In this document: in pieces, positions 34,163-43,121 of the stretch
How positions within the stretch are numbered: position 1 is the first letter of the stretch
How the letters are laid out: every line of letters starts with the position of its first letter
Position numbers and translations under genes: made by a program
Assembly (NCBI RefSeq): GCF_013376105.1
Contig: NZ_JAAMFM010000003.1
Coordinates: 1-64,000, forward strand
Direction: 5' to 3'
Length of the DNA stretch: 64,000 nucleotides
Origin: Arthrobacter wenxiniae
GTDB taxonomy: Bacteria > Actinomycetota > Actinomycetes > Actinomycetales > Micrococcaceae
Notes under the pieces: model-generated
Told to the model about the DNA's origin: nothing
What the model saw: only the letters and a program-made list of their open reading frames with translations
The model's database searches: none

Positions 34163-35662
34163 TCAGCCGCGGAAGGCCTTGAGGCGGGCCAGCGAGGAGT
34201 CGCGGCCCAGGATGACCATGGATTCAAACAGGGGCGGGGAGATGCGGCGGCCGGACACGGCCGTGCGCACCGGTCCAAACGCCAGCCGCGGCTTGATGCC
34301 CAGGCCTTCCACCAGGGCGGCCTTCAGCGCTGCCTGGATCGACTCGGCGTCCCAGGAAACCACGGGTTCCAGCGCCGCCAGCGCGGTGTCGAGGACCTCG
34401 GTGAGGTTGTCGGGCAGACCCTTGCGCGCATCGTCGGCGACGTCAACGGCGTCGTCCTGCTTGAAAAGGAACGCCAACATCTCAGGCGCCTCGCCCAGGA
34501 GGGTGATGCGCTCCTGGACCAGGGGGGCGGCCTCGGTCAAAATCTCAGATTCGCGCTCGGTCAAAACATCCCCCACCACGCCGGCGGCCCGCAGGTACGG
34601 GACCAGGCGGTTGCGGAAGTCCGTGGCCTCCAGCATGCGCACGTGCGTGCCGTTGATGGCCTCGGCCTTCTTGATGTCGAAGCGCGCCGGGTTGCCCAGG
34701 ACGTCGTGGATGTCGAAGCTGGCCACGAGCTGCTCCACGGTAAAGATGTCCTCGTCGGCGGAGAGCGACCAGCCGAGCAGGGACAGGTAGTTCAGCAGGC
34801 CCTCGGGGATGAAGCCGTGGTCCCGGTGCAGGAACAGGCTGGCCTCGGGATCGCGCTTGGAGAGCTTCTTGTTGCCGGCGCCCATGACGTAGGGCAGGTG
34901 GCCGAAGAGCGGCTGGTACTTGGCCACGCCCACTGCGTAAAGGGCCTGGTACAGGGCGATCTGGCGGGGCGTGGAGGAGAGCAGGTCCTCGCCGCGCAGC
35001 ACGTGGGTGACACCCATGAGGGCGTCGTCCACGGGGTTGACCAGCGTGTACAGCGGTGCGCCGTTGGGGCGGACCAGGGCGTAGTCCGGGACTGATCCTG
35101 CCTTGAAGGTGATCTCGCCCCGGACCAGGTCCGTGAAGGTGATGTCCGCATCCGGCATCCGCAGCCGCAGCGCAGGCTTCCGGCCCTCCTCCTTGAACGC
35201 CGCAATCTGCTCCGGGGAGAGGTCGCGGTCAAAGTTGTCGTAGCCAAGCTTGGCGTCCCGGCCGGCCGCCTTGTGGCGCGCCTCGACCTCTTCCGGCGTG
35301 GAATACGACTCGTAGACGTGCCCGCCGGCCACCAGCTTGTCAATGACACCCTGGTATATATCGCCACGTTGCGACTGCCGGTAAGGTTCGTGCGGGCCGC
35401 CCGTTTCCACTCCCTCGTCCCAGTCGATCCCCAGCCACTTCAGCCCGTCCAGCAGCTGCAGGTAGCTCTCCTCGCTGTCCCGCTTCGCGTCGGTGTCCTC
35501 GATGCGGAAAATGAGCCTGCCGCCGGTGTGGCGCGCGTACGCCCAGTTGAACAGCGCGGTGCGGATCAGCCCGACGTGCGGCGTTCCGGTGGGCGAGGGA
35601 CAAAACCGCACCCGGACAGGGGTTTCGGCGGTGACAGGGGGGATCTGGGCTGCAGTAGTCAT
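34163..35662 (-). CDS. gltX: Glutamate--tRNA ligase
   Basis: 499 residues. Class I synthetase with the HIGH-type signature [19 protein letters not shown] and the KMSKS-type [11 protein letters not shown], plus the C-terminal anticodon-binding helices. It charges tRNA-Glu and, in organisms lacking GlnRS, also tRNA-Gln for GatCAB. The genes for exactly these two tRNAs lie 1 kb downstream, a conserved actinobacterial neighbourhood. ATG 35662 begins [20 protein letters not shown]; a short Thr/Ala/Pro leader before the Rossmann fold is common in this genus. Confidence 0.97.
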   Translation of the reverse strand: MTTAAQIPPVTAETPVRVRFCPSPTGTPHVGLIRTALFNWAYARHTGGRLIFRIEDTDAKRDSEESYLQLLDGLKWLGIDWDEGVETGGPHEPYRQSQRGDIYQGVIDKLVAGGHVYESYSTPEEVEARHKAAGRDAKLGYDNFDRDLSPEQIAAFKEEGRKPALRLRMPDADITFTDLVRGEITFKAGSVPDYALVRPNGAPLYTLVNPVDDALMGVTHVLRGEDLLSSTPRQIALYQALYAVGVAKYQPLFGHLPYVMGAGNKKLSKRDPEASLFLHRDHGFIPEGLLNYLSLLGWSLSADEDIFTVEQLVASFDIHDVLGNPARFDIKKAEAINGTHVRMLEATDFRNRLVPYLRAAGVVGDVLTERESEILTEAAPLVQERITLLGEAPEMLAFLFKQDDAVDVADDARKGLPDNLTEVLDTALAALEPVVSWDAESIQAALKAALVEGLGIKPRLAFGPVRTAVSGRRISPPLFESMVILGRDSSLARLKAFRG

Positions 35663-35757
35663 GATGGTTCAAGTTTAGACGCACCGGGGGGCCGTCCTGG
35701 CCGGTGCCTGGATGGGCCCCGGCCGAACGGTTGACAGGCCGCCGGCCCCTGCGTAAC

Positions 35758-35775
35758 GTACAACCAAATGGTTGT
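35758..35775. promoter_or_regulatory. Perfect palindromic operator over the arsR-type start codon
   Basis: TACAACCA-AA-TGGTTGTA: perfect 8-nt arms with a 2-nt spacer, with the repressor's ATG at 35768 inside it. This placement and size fit autorepression of the ArsR/SRPBCC operon by a winged-helix dimer; it also implies a leaderless or near-leaderless start. Confidence 0.65.
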
Positions 35776-36124
35776 AGATGAGCTTCGTGAGGCCGAGCTG
35801 GACCGCGTGTTCCGCGCGTTCGCCGATTCCACCCGCCGGGACATCGTCCGGAGGGTCACCGGCGACGGATTGAACGTCTCCGGCCTGGCGCGGCACTACG
35901 CCATGAGTTTCGCGGCCGTCCAGAAACATGTGGCCGTGCTGGAACGTGCCTGCCTTGTCACCAAGGAACGGCGCGGAAGGGAGCAGCTGGTGCGCGCAAA
36001 CCGCGACGGCCTGGAAAGGGCCCGGCGGCTGCTTGAGGAGTATGAGGCGATCTGGCGGCAGCGGGCCGGGCGGATTGCGGACATCCTGGCCGAAGGAACG
36101 GCGCAGGGAAGGGAAGCACCATGA
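35768..36124 (+). CDS. ArsR-family winged-helix repressor
   Basis: 118 residues. ArsR/SmtB fold: FRAFADSTRRDIVRRVTGDGLNVSGLARHYAMSFAAVQKHVAVLERACLVTKERRGREQLV. No metal-binding cysteines occur in the recognition or terminal helices, so it is the type that controls a neighbouring SRPBCC gene rather than metal resistance. It overlaps the next gene as ATGA. The start codon overlaps an AT-rich box (TACAACCAAATGGTTGTA) that is an inverted repeat and probably the autoregulatory operator (TACAACCA/TGGTTGTA, 35758-35775). Confidence 0.88.
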   Translation: MVVDELREAELDRVFRAFADSTRRDIVRRVTGDGLNVSGLARHYAMSFAAVQKHVAVLERACLVTKERRGREQLVRANRDGLERARRLLEEYEAIWRQRAGRIADILAEGTAQGREAP

Positions 36125-36618
36125 CAGTCATCAGTTCCACCAAAAACCCCGAGGCGCTCAGCCTCACCATCGTCGCGGAGTTCGACGCCGGCGTCGAGCG
36201 CGTGTGGCAGATCTGGGAGGATCCACGCCAGCTGGAACGCTGGTGGGGGCCGCCCACCTGGCCGGCCACCTTTGAGGAATTCGACTTCCGCCCCGGCGGC
36301 AAGTCCACGTATTACATGACCGGGCCCGACGGCAGCAGGGCCCGCGGCTGGTGGCGCTTCACCGCCATCGGCGCCCCGGGCCGCCTGGAGCTCGACGACG
36401 GATTCGCCGACGACTTCGGCAACCCCGTCGAGGACATGGGCACCGCCCGCATGGCCGCCACGCTGGAGGACTTGGGCGGTCGCACCCGGATGACCATCGC
36501 GTCCACCTTCGAAAGCGAGGAACAAATGCAGAAGATGCTGGACATGGGCATGGAAGAGGGAATGGGCCAGGCCATGGGACAGATCGACGCGATCCTGGCC
36601 GGCCAGCCGGCCGCCTGA
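36121..36618 (+). CDS. SRPBCC (AHSA1-like) domain protein
   Basis: 165 residues. AHSA1/START-like fold with the family phrase VWQIWEDPRQLERWWGPPTWPATFEEFDFRPGG and a C-terminal helix (EEQMQKMLDMGMEEGMGQAMGQIDAIL). These proteins bind hydrophobic ligands in a helix-grip cavity; the reaction, if any, is unknown. Coupled to an ArsR repressor, a very common bacterial pair thought to respond to a small molecule. A T-rich palindrome follows the stop codon and probably terminates the transcript. Confidence 0.88.
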   Translation: MTVISSTKNPEALSLTIVAEFDAGVERVWQIWEDPRQLERWWGPPTWPATFEEFDFRPGGKSTYYMTGPDGSRARGWWRFTAIGAPGRLELDDGFADDFGNPVEDMGTARMAATLEDLGGRTRMTIASTFESEEQMQKMLDMGMEEGMGQAMGQIDAILAGQPAA

Positions 36619-36624
36619 ACCAAC

Positions 36625-36688
36625 AATGCCGCCGCTCCCGCAAAATGCCGCCGCCATACCTGCGGCAGAATGCGGGAGCGGCGGCATT
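36625..36688. repeat. Palindromic element A, solitary copy
   Basis: 27-nt arms (36625-36651, 36662-36688), paired except for three or four inner positions, around a 10-nt loop ending ACCT. It lies between the convergent SRPBCC and monooxygenase genes, 7 and 29 bp from the stops, and the plus-strand side is followed by TTTT, so it can act as a terminator. Its arms share AATGCCGCCGCTCCCGC-type sequence with the two copies that flank the gene at 56941. Confidence 0.85.
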
Positions 36689-36717
36689 TTTCACCGCCGG
36701 GGCTCCGCGACCGGGAG

Positions 36718-38508
36718 TCACCGCGGGTGGTGGGACTCCTGGAGCTGGTAGACGGGGGTGTCCAGCCCTTCCATGCGGGCCTTCAGCTGCAGGGCCAGGT
36801 ACTTGGAATAGTGGCGGCTCTGGTGCAGGTTGCCGCCGTGGATCCAGAGGTTCGCCACGTTGGTGGGCTTCCACATGTTGCGCAGCTCCCCCTCCCACGG
36901 GCCCGGGTCCCGCGTGGTGTCCGAACCGTAGCCCCAGCACTTGCCCACGGCATCGGCCACCTCGGGGGAGACCAGGTCGGACAGCCAGCCGTTCATCGAG
37001 CCGTAGCCGGTGGCGTACACGATCAGGTCCGCCTCCAGTTCCGTCCCGTCCGCCATGACCACGGCGTTGCCGGTGATCTTGGCCACCTGGCCGGCGGCCA
37101 GGCGGACACGGCCGTCGATGATCAGCTGGGAAGCGCCCACGTCGATGTAGTAGCCGGAGCCGCGCCGCAGGTACTTCACGAACAGGCCGGAGCCGTCCTC
37201 GCCGAAGTCCAGGTCGAAGCCGGCCGCCTCAAGGTCGCTGTAGAACGCCGCGTCCCGCGTGGCCATTTCCGCGTAGACGGGCTTCTGGGCGTCGGGCAGG
37301 ATCCGGTAGGGCAGGGAGGCAAAGAGCAGGTCCGCCTTCTCCGTGGTGACCCCGTTGGCGAGCGCCTTTTCCGAGTACAGGTCCCCCAGCCCCAGGTCCA
37401 TGAGCGACTCGCTGCGGGAGATGTGCGTGGAGGAGCGCTGGACCATGGTGACGTCGGCCCCATGCTCCCAGAGGTCGGCGCAGATGTCATGGGCCGAGTT
37501 GTTGGAACCGATGACCACGGCCTTCCTGCCGGTCCAGTCGCCGCCGCCCGGGTGCCGGGAGGAGTGGTACTGCTCGCCCAGGAACGCGTCGGCCCCGTCG
37601 AAGTGCGGAACGTTCGGGTAGCCGGAGACACCCAGCGCGAACACGAGCTGCTTGGGGCGCAAGGTGACGGGAACGCCGTCGCGCCTGACCTCCACCACCC
37701 ACTCGCCGGCGGCCTCGTCGAAGGCCGCCTTCACCGCCTCCGTGCCGGACCAGTAGTTCAGCTCCATGATGGCCGTGTAGTGCTCCAGCCAGTCGCCAAT
37801 CTTGTCCTTGGCGGCAAAGACCGGCCAGTCGTCGGGAAAGTCCAGGTACGGCAGGTGGTCATACCAGACCGGGTCGTGGAGGTGGAGGGACTTGTAGCGG
37901 TTGCGCCAGGAGTCCCCGGCCCGGGCGTTCTTCTCCACCACGATGGTGGGCACGCCTTGGCGGCGCAGGCGGGCGGCCAGGCCGATGCCGCCCTGCCCGC
38001 CGCCGATGATCAGGCAGTACGGCTGTTCGTCATATCCGAGCCGGGCCTCGTTGTCCTCCTTGCGCTCCAGCCACGACCTGCGGCCCTGGGTGATCTGGTG
38101 CGCCACGCCCTTCTCGCGCCTGGGACCCTTCCGCTCTTCGAAGCCCTTGAGCTCCTGCATGGTGGTCAGCAGCGTCCAGCATTTCCCGTTCTTCAGCCGG
38201 AGGTGGCCGTAGCCCGTGGCGGCGCCGGTCTCGAAGCGGATCCAGGCCTCGGCGCTGTCCGTGTCGCCCGTGGCGTCCTCGGCCAGTTCCCAGCCGCTGG
38301 GGGCCACATGGTCCAGCCGGTCCGCGAGCATCTGGCCGATCTGCTCCCGGCCTTCGAGGGTTTTCAGGTTCCAGGTGAAGGCGACGAAGTCCCGCCAGTA
38401 GCTGTCCGGCGCAAATAGCTCCGTGGCCACGCCAATGTCCCTGGCAACGAGTGCCGCATTGAGGCTGGCCAGCCAATCCGAGACGATGTTGTTCGGCGTG
38501 CGTGACAT
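36718..38508 (-). CDS. Flavin-containing monooxygenase (NAD(P)H/FAD dependent)
   Basis: 596 residues. Residues ~1-150 resemble an NTF2/SnoaL-type domain (SDWLASLNAALVARDIGVATELFAPDSYWRDF). The rest is a two-dinucleotide flavoprotein: FAD motif IIGGGQGGIGLAARLRR, the FMO-like stretch YLDFPDDWPVFAAKDKIGDWLE, and NADPH motif VIGSNNSAHDICADLWEHGADV. The family oxygenates N- or S-nucleophiles or performs Baeyer-Villiger oxidation; the substrate is unknown. ATG 38508 is favoured over GTG 38514 by AGGGAG six bases upstream. Divergent from the GAF-domain regulator across a 157-bp spacer with a CRP-like site. Confidence 0.85.
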   Translation of the reverse strand: MSRTPNNIVSDWLASLNAALVARDIGVATELFAPDSYWRDFVAFTWNLKTLEGREQIGQMLADRLDHVAPSGWELAEDATGDTDSAEAWIRFETGAATGYGHLRLKNGKCWTLLTTMQELKGFEERKGPRREKGVAHQITQGRRSWLERKEDNEARLGYDEQPYCLIIGGGQGGIGLAARLRRQGVPTIVVEKNARAGDSWRNRYKSLHLHDPVWYDHLPYLDFPDDWPVFAAKDKIGDWLEHYTAIMELNYWSGTEAVKAAFDEAAGEWVVEVRRDGVPVTLRPKQLVFALGVSGYPNVPHFDGADAFLGEQYHSSRHPGGGDWTGRKAVVIGSNNSAHDICADLWEHGADVTMVQRSSTHISRSESLMDLGLGDLYSEKALANGVTTEKADLLFASLPYRILPDAQKPVYAEMATRDAAFYSDLEAAGFDLDFGEDGSGLFVKYLRRGSGYYIDVGASQLIIDGRVRLAAGQVAKITGNAVVMADGTELEADLIVYATGYGSMNGWLSDLVSPEVADAVGKCWGYGSDTTRDPGPWEGELRNMWKPTNVANLWIHGGNLHQSRHYSKYLALQLKARMEGLDTPVYQLQESHHPR

Positions 38509-38569
38509 GTTCACTCCCTTGTGTGCTTCCCCGCGCCCCGCTGCAGGGGGGGGCGTAGGCTGGTGGAAA

Positions 38570-38585
38570 CGTGATTGATCTCACA
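38570..38585. promoter_or_regulatory. Candidate CRP/GlxR-type binding site
   Basis: CGTGATTGATCTCACA matches the TGTGA-N6-TCACA pattern at all but the first base. It lies between the divergent monooxygenase and regulator genes, 61 and 80 bp from their start codons, suggesting cAMP-linked carbon control of one or both. Confidence 0.45.
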
Positions 38586-38665
38586 AGTAAAGCCCCGCGG
38601 GGGTTGCACGGGCGTTACACGCGCTCCCCGTCCCGGCGTTCCGTTGTCCGGCACAGGAAGAATGC

Positions 38666-40063
38666 ATGTCCCAGCAGTTGTCCACCCCAAGCACGACGGC
38701 GGCTTCGTCGTTGCGCTTTTCCGATCCCGTGAACTATTCCCGGTTGTTGCGCAACGCGCACGAGGATGTCATTTCCGGCGGCCACCGTTCCGAAATCGCG
38801 GAGGGGATCCAGGAATCCTGGCACCGGTCCCTGGCCCTGGGGATCAGCCCGGACCAACACAGCCCGCGGCACGTGCGCGAGTCCGCCGACGTCGTTGGGG
38901 TGCGCGCGGAGCATCCCCTGGCTGACGCCGTCCCGGCCCTGGCGGAGCTGCTGGGTGACGATTCCCCGGACGGCCGGCGGCTGGTGATTGTCACCGACGC
39001 GCTGGGCGAGGTGCTGTGGCGGATCGGCAGCCGGGACGCGCTGACGCTGGCCGAGAGGTTGGAATTCGTGGAGGGCGCGGACTGGTCCGAATCCGGCATC
39101 GGCACCAACGCGATCAGCGAGGTGTTGCGCACCGGTTCCCCGGGCCAGTTGTTTTCCGCTGAACACCTGGTGCGCACCCATCACGAGTGGGCCTGCACCG
39201 CCGCCCCCATTCGCAACCCGCTGACCGGCGAACTGCTGGGCGTGCTGGACGTCTCGGGGCCGCTCACCACGCTGACGCCGGATTCCCTGCGGATGGTCCG
39301 GTGCGCCGTCCGCGTGGCCGAGGAAATTCTGGGCCGCGCCAGCGGAGCCGGGGCACGGTCCGGCGCTGCAGGCCCGGTCTGTTCCGATGCGGCGGCGATG
39401 CGCGGCGCGTTGGGGGCGCACGATGCGCGGGCAGCGCAAGGCGCGGGTTCCGGCGTCGTTCCTCCCGAGGCCGGTGGCGGCATCGCGGCAATTGAGCTTT
39501 TGGGCGAACAGCCGTCGGTGGTGTGGGCCGATGGCCGCCGGGTTGCCCTGACGCTGCGGCGGGCGGAAATCCTGGCCCTGCTGTGCTCGCGGCATCAGGG
39601 GTGGAGCGCCGACGAACTCGCGTATGAGCTCTACGGGGAAGCGGGGACGGCGGCAAGCGTGCGGATTGAGGTGCACCGGCTCCGGAGTGTGCTGGGGCCG
39701 GTGATTGCTTCGAATCCGTACCGGCTGGCAGGGAACGTGCGCGAAGTGGTCGACGCCGGCCGCGTGCTGGCGGCGCTGCGCGGCGGGGACGTGCGGGCGG
39801 CGATGGCGCTGTACGGCGCGCCGCTGGTGAGCCGGTCGTCGGCGGTGGCCGTGGAACTGTTGCGGGAGGAGCTCGACGCCGCCGTGCGGACTGCCCTGCA
39901 CGCGGACGCCTCCGTGCCAGCGCTCACCCGCTGGCTGGCAACGGACATGGGCGCCGGCGACGCTGCTGCCGTGGAGGCGTTGGAGCGGCTGGTCGGCGCC
40001 GGCGATCCGAGGGCGGCCGTATTTTCGGCCCGGGCCCGGCGGCTCGAGAACGCGCTTTTGTAG
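38666..40063 (+). CDS. GAF-domain transcriptional regulator with C-terminal winged helix
   Basis: 465 residues. An N-terminal region (residues ~25-80) with IAEGIQESWHRSLALGISPDQ is the phrase found before GAF domains of acetoacetate/acetoin-type activators. The GAF domain covers ~80-220 (SGIGTNAISEVLRTGSPGQLFSAEHLV...CTAAPIRNPLTGELLGVLDVSG). Instead of a sigma-54 AAA+ module, the C-terminal half has a winged-helix domain (LTLRRAEILALLCSRHQGWSADELAYELYGEAGTAASVRIEVHRLRSVLG). It is divergent from the monooxygenase, so it probably activates that gene in response to the substrate or an aldehyde/ketone product. This is the usual arrangement in Arthrobacter-type genomes. Confidence 0.8.
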   Translation: MSQQLSTPSTTAASSLRFSDPVNYSRLLRNAHEDVISGGHRSEIAEGIQESWHRSLALGISPDQHSPRHVRESADVVGVRAEHPLADAVPALAELLGDDSPDGRRLVIVTDALGEVLWRIGSRDALTLAERLEFVEGADWSESGIGTNAISEVLRTGSPGQLFSAEHLVRTHHEWACTAAPIRNPLTGELLGVLDVSGPLTTLTPDSLRMVRCAVRVAEEILGRASGAGARSGAAGPVCSDAAAMRGALGAHDARAAQGAGSGVVPPEAGGGIAAIELLGEQPSVVWADGRRVALTLRRAEILALLCSRHQGWSADELAYELYGEAGTAASVRIEVHRLRSVLGPVIASNPYRLAGNVREVVDAGRVLAALRGGDVRAAMALYGAPLVSRSSAVAVELLREELDAAVRTALHADASVPALTRWLATDMGAGDAAAVEALERLVGAGDPRAAVFSARARRLENALL

Positions 40064-40105
40064 CTTTTCACGGCCCTTCCTGCAGGTGCGGCGCAGTCGA
40101 GGGGC

Positions 40106-41551
40106 TCAGCTGAACAGCTCGTTCGCGGGCTCGTTGTCCTTCACGAACTGCCAGCCGATCCAGAGCAGCAGGGCGAAGACCGGGATGGCGCAGAGTGTCC
40201 ACAGGCCCAGGTGGAAGACCGTCCCGTCGGGCCCGGTCATGGTGTCGAAGCCGATCAGCCCGGTGATGGCCAGCAGCGCGGCCAGGCCCACCCAGCTGGT
40301 CCACGGCGAGCCGGGCATGGGCAGCGAGGACACCTTGCCCTTTTTGCGCCGCAGCATGATCTGGCTGGCGAAAATGGTGCCCCACGTGAAAATGACGCCA
40401 ATGGAGGCGGTGTTCAGCGCCAGGTCGAAGGCGTGCGAGCCGCCCAGCAGGACGTTGGCGCCCACGCCCACGACGTAGACCGCGGCGATGGCCAGGATCG
40501 CGGCGTAGGGCACGTGGCGGGAGGACATCCTGGTCAGCCACTGCGGCGCATGGCCGTTGTTGGCCATGGTGCGGAAGATCCTGCCAATCGAATACAGGCC
40601 GGAATTGCAGGAGGACAGCGCGGCAGTGATGACCACAAAGTTCATCACCGAACCCACCCAGTCCAGCCCCATCGAGGCGAACACCGTGACGAACGGGCTC
40701 TCGCCGTTCTTGTAGTTCCCGGACGGCATGATCATCGCCAGCAGCGTCACCGAGCCGACGTAGAAGACAACGATGCGGACCACCACGGCGCGGATGGCGC
40801 GGGGCACCTCGCGCTCCGGGTTCTCCATTTCGCCGGCCGTGATGCCCACGAGTTCAATGGCGTTGTAGGCAAAGATGACGGCGTTCAGCACCAGGATCAT
40901 GACGAGCCCGCCCTTGGGGAACATGCCGCCGTCGGCGTGGAAAAGGTTGCCAACGGTGGCATGCTGGCCCCCCACTTGGGCGTTCATGATCACCATGACC
41001 GTGCCCACCACCAGGAACATCACAATGGCCGCGACCTTCAGGCAGGACGCCCAAAACTCAAACTCGCCAAAGGCCTTCACGCTGAGCAGGTTCACCGCCA
41101 CCAGCAGCACCAGGGCGCACAGGGCGCTGGCCTCCACCGGGACGCCGGGGAAGAAATATTGGAAGTACAGGCCTATGGCGATCAGCTCGGCCACGCCCGT
41201 CATGGCCCAGTTGATGAAATACATCCACCCGGACAGGTACGCGCCCTTCCTGCCAAACAGCTCCCCCGCGTAGGAGACAAAGGAGCCGGAAGTCTGCCGG
41301 TACATGACCAGTTCCCCGAGGGCCCGCATGAGCAGGTAGGCAATGGCGCCGGCGATTGCATAGGAGAAGATCAGCGCCGGGCCGGTCGACGCTAGCCGGC
41401 CTCCGGCACCCATGAACAGGCCGACGCCGATGGCCCCGCCCATGGCGATCATGGTCACGTGGCGCCGGGACAGCGTGCGCTGGTAGCCCTCGCCGGTAAT
41501 GGATCCGGGAATGGGCGCAGCGGTGGCTGTGCCGGTGGCGTTTTGTGACAC
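40106..41551 (-). CDS. Amino-acid permease, APC superfamily (AnsP/GabP-like)
   Basis: 481 residues, about 12 membrane helices. Family motifs are TLSRRHVTMIAMGGAIGVGLFMGAGGRLASTGPALIFSYAIAG (helix 1 region) and FAYNAIELVGITAGEMENPEREVPRAI. The protein is a proton-coupled importer of amino acids; sequence flavour is closest to asparagine/GABA permeases, but the substrate is not certain. GTG 41551 has AAGGAC six bases upstream; the long frame beyond it contains Arg/Pro-rich filler. It converges on the GAF-regulator gene with a 42-bp gap. Confidence 0.87.
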   Translation of the reverse strand: MSQNATGTATAAPIPGSITGEGYQRTLSRRHVTMIAMGGAIGVGLFMGAGGRLASTGPALIFSYAIAGAIAYLLMRALGELVMYRQTSGSFVSYAGELFGRKGAYLSGWMYFINWAMTGVAELIAIGLYFQYFFPGVPVEASALCALVLLVAVNLLSVKAFGEFEFWASCLKVAAIVMFLVVGTVMVIMNAQVGGQHATVGNLFHADGGMFPKGGLVMILVLNAVIFAYNAIELVGITAGEMENPEREVPRAIRAVVVRIVVFYVGSVTLLAMIMPSGNYKNGESPFVTVFASMGLDWVGSVMNFVVITAALSSCNSGLYSIGRIFRTMANNGHAPQWLTRMSSRHVPYAAILAIAAVYVVGVGANVLLGGSHAFDLALNTASIGVIFTWGTIFASQIMLRRKKGKVSSLPMPGSPWTSWVGLAALLAITGLIGFDTMTGPDGTVFHLGLWTLCAIPVFALLLWIGWQFVKDNEPANELFS

Positions 41552-41702
41552 GCGAAAGTCCTTAAGATCGGCTTGTGCCCTGCAAAAGGCCCCCAAATCA
41601 CGCACTGGCGGCGGGTGGGGGCGCAGAAGACGTGTCAATACTACTACGACGCCGGACCCGCTTCCGTGGCGTGGAGCACAGCCGCCCGCGTGGGGCAGCC
41701 CC

Positions 41703-42479
41703 TTAGCGGCGCACCACCGGGTTGGAGAGGCGGCCGATCCCCTCGATCTCGACCTCATAGCGGTCGCCGTCCTTGACCAGGCCGACGCCGGCGGGGGTGC
41801 CGGTCATGATGACGTCGCCGGGCAGGAGGGTGAATGCGCGGGAGACGATGGAGACCAGTTCGCGGACGCCGCGGACCATCTGGTTGGTGTTGCCGTCCTG
41901 GCGGAGCTCGCCGTTCAGCCAGCCCTGGATGCGGAGGTCCTCGGGGTCCAGCTCGGTTTCAATCCACGGGCCCAGCGGGGCGGACGTGTCGAAGCCCTTG
42001 GCGCGGGCCCACTGGCCGTCGGTCTGCTGGACGTCGCGGGCGGTGAGGTCGTTGCCGCAGGTATAGCCGAAAATGACCTCGTCCGCGCGCTCCTCCGGCA
42101 CGTCCTTGCAGATGCGCCCGATCACGATGCACAGCTCGGCCTCGTAGGAGATTTCTTCCGAGAATTCCGGCATGACAACGGGTTCGTTGGGGCCGACGAC
42201 GGACGTGTTCGGCTTGAGGAACAGCAGCGGGTGGACGGGGACCTCGTTGCCCAGTTCGCGTGCGTGCTCGGCAAAGTTGCGGCCAACGCCCACCACCTTG
42301 CTGCGCGGGATGATCGGGGCCACCAGGCGCACGTCCTCCAGCGGGTACTTGATGGTGGTCCGCTCCACGCCGTTGAAGAACGGATCGCCCTTGATGACAG
42401 TGACGACTTCACTGCCGGGCTCCCCCTCCACCACGCCGTACATCGGGTCATTGTCTACTACAAAACGGGCGATTCTCAT
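41703..42479 (-). CDS. Fumarylacetoacetate hydrolase (FAH) family protein
   Basis: 258 residues. MRIARFV start, then VVGVGRNFAEHA, FLKPNTSVVGPNEPVVMP, the metal ligands in SYEAELCIVIGR and GYTCGNDLTARDVQ, and the late MTGTPAGVGLVKDGD. Members hydrolyse or decarboxylate 2,4-diketo acids or remove acylpyruvates; the actual substrate is open. In related actinobacteria this gene lies just upstream of gltX, so the block 35.7-41.6 kb may be an insertion into that pair. ATG 42479 gives the conserved N-terminus. Confidence 0.9.
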   Translation of the reverse strand: MRIARFVVDNDPMYGVVEGEPGSEVVTVIKGDPFFNGVERTTIKYPLEDVRLVAPIIPRSKVVGVGRNFAEHARELGNEVPVHPLLFLKPNTSVVGPNEPVVMPEFSEEISYEAELCIVIGRICKDVPEERADEVIFGYTCGNDLTARDVQQTDGQWARAKGFDTSAPLGPWIETELDPEDLRIQGWLNGELRQDGNTNQMVRGVRELVSIVSRAFTLLPGDVIMTGTPAGVGLVKDGDRYEVEIEGIGRLSNPVVRR

Positions 42480-42639
42480 GGAGTTGAGTCTAGCTTCCAG
42501 GATTGGTTTGCCGGCAACGGCAGTGAGGGGGCCCGACGGCGATCGGCGATCGTTAGGGGCGCCACGGGGCCGGGCCAGTGCGGGCGGGGCCGGTGCGGGG
42601 CAGGCCCCGGGGCTGGCCCCGCCCGTCGGCGAACGGTTC

Positions 42640-43020
42640 CTAGAACCCGGGCGCGGCCGGGGGCGGAGTCGGGGACGCCGGCGGGTACTGCGGGGCGTAC
42701 GGATAGTTGGCCGGCGCCCCGGGACCGGCATTCGGCCGGCCGCCACCGCTGAGGCGCACAAGCTCCGCCGTGTTCTCCGCGGTGCGGATGGCCGCGATCA
42801 GCGATTCCAGCCCGACCCTCGCCAGCACCAGGTACAGCAGTGCCACGATCGGGCCGACGATGATCAAGACCAGCAGCCCGATGACGGCATTGACCCTGAA
42901 GGATGCGATGACTGCAATCAGGTAGGTCAAGCCAATGACCACCATGATCAGGACGTAAACGATCTTGGCAATGCTGGGTGAGATGAATTTGGTAAATGAC
43001 AGGTCAAAGAGTGCCTTCAA
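42640..43020 (-). CDS. DUF4282 membrane protein
   Basis: 126 residues from TTG 43020, with AGAGGGGG five bases upstream. Two to three hydrophobic segments (SPSIAKIVYVLIMVVIGLTYLIAVIASF and VIGLLVLIIVGPIVALLYLVLARVGLE) are followed by a Pro/Ala/Tyr-rich cytosolic tail (NYPYAPQYPPASPTPPPAAPGF). The pattern of F-D-L-S-F-x-K-F before the first helix is typical of DUF4282. Function unknown; a membrane scaffold role has been suggested only by its domain partners in other proteins. The open frame further upstream to 43263 is out of character (Gly/Arg-rich). Confidence 0.75.
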   Translation of the reverse strand: MKALFDLSFTKFISPSIAKIVYVLIMVVIGLTYLIAVIASFRVNAVIGLLVLIIVGPIVALLYLVLARVGLESLIAAIRTAENTAELVRLSGGGRPNAGPGAPANYPYAPQYPPASPTPPPAAPGF

Positions 43021-43121
43021 TTTTTCCCCCTCTAAAGTGATGAGCCCATTGCTCCGTCCGAGTCCACCACGGCGCCGGCTCCAGGGCAAGTCCTTTCCGG
43101 CATGTGGCGAAAGGGCCCGCC

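Noticed and set aside
40106-41758. Longer N-terminus for the amino-acid permease
   Set aside because: Residues before GTG 41551 are Arg/Pro-rich, and a good ribosome-binding site lies directly before that GTG.
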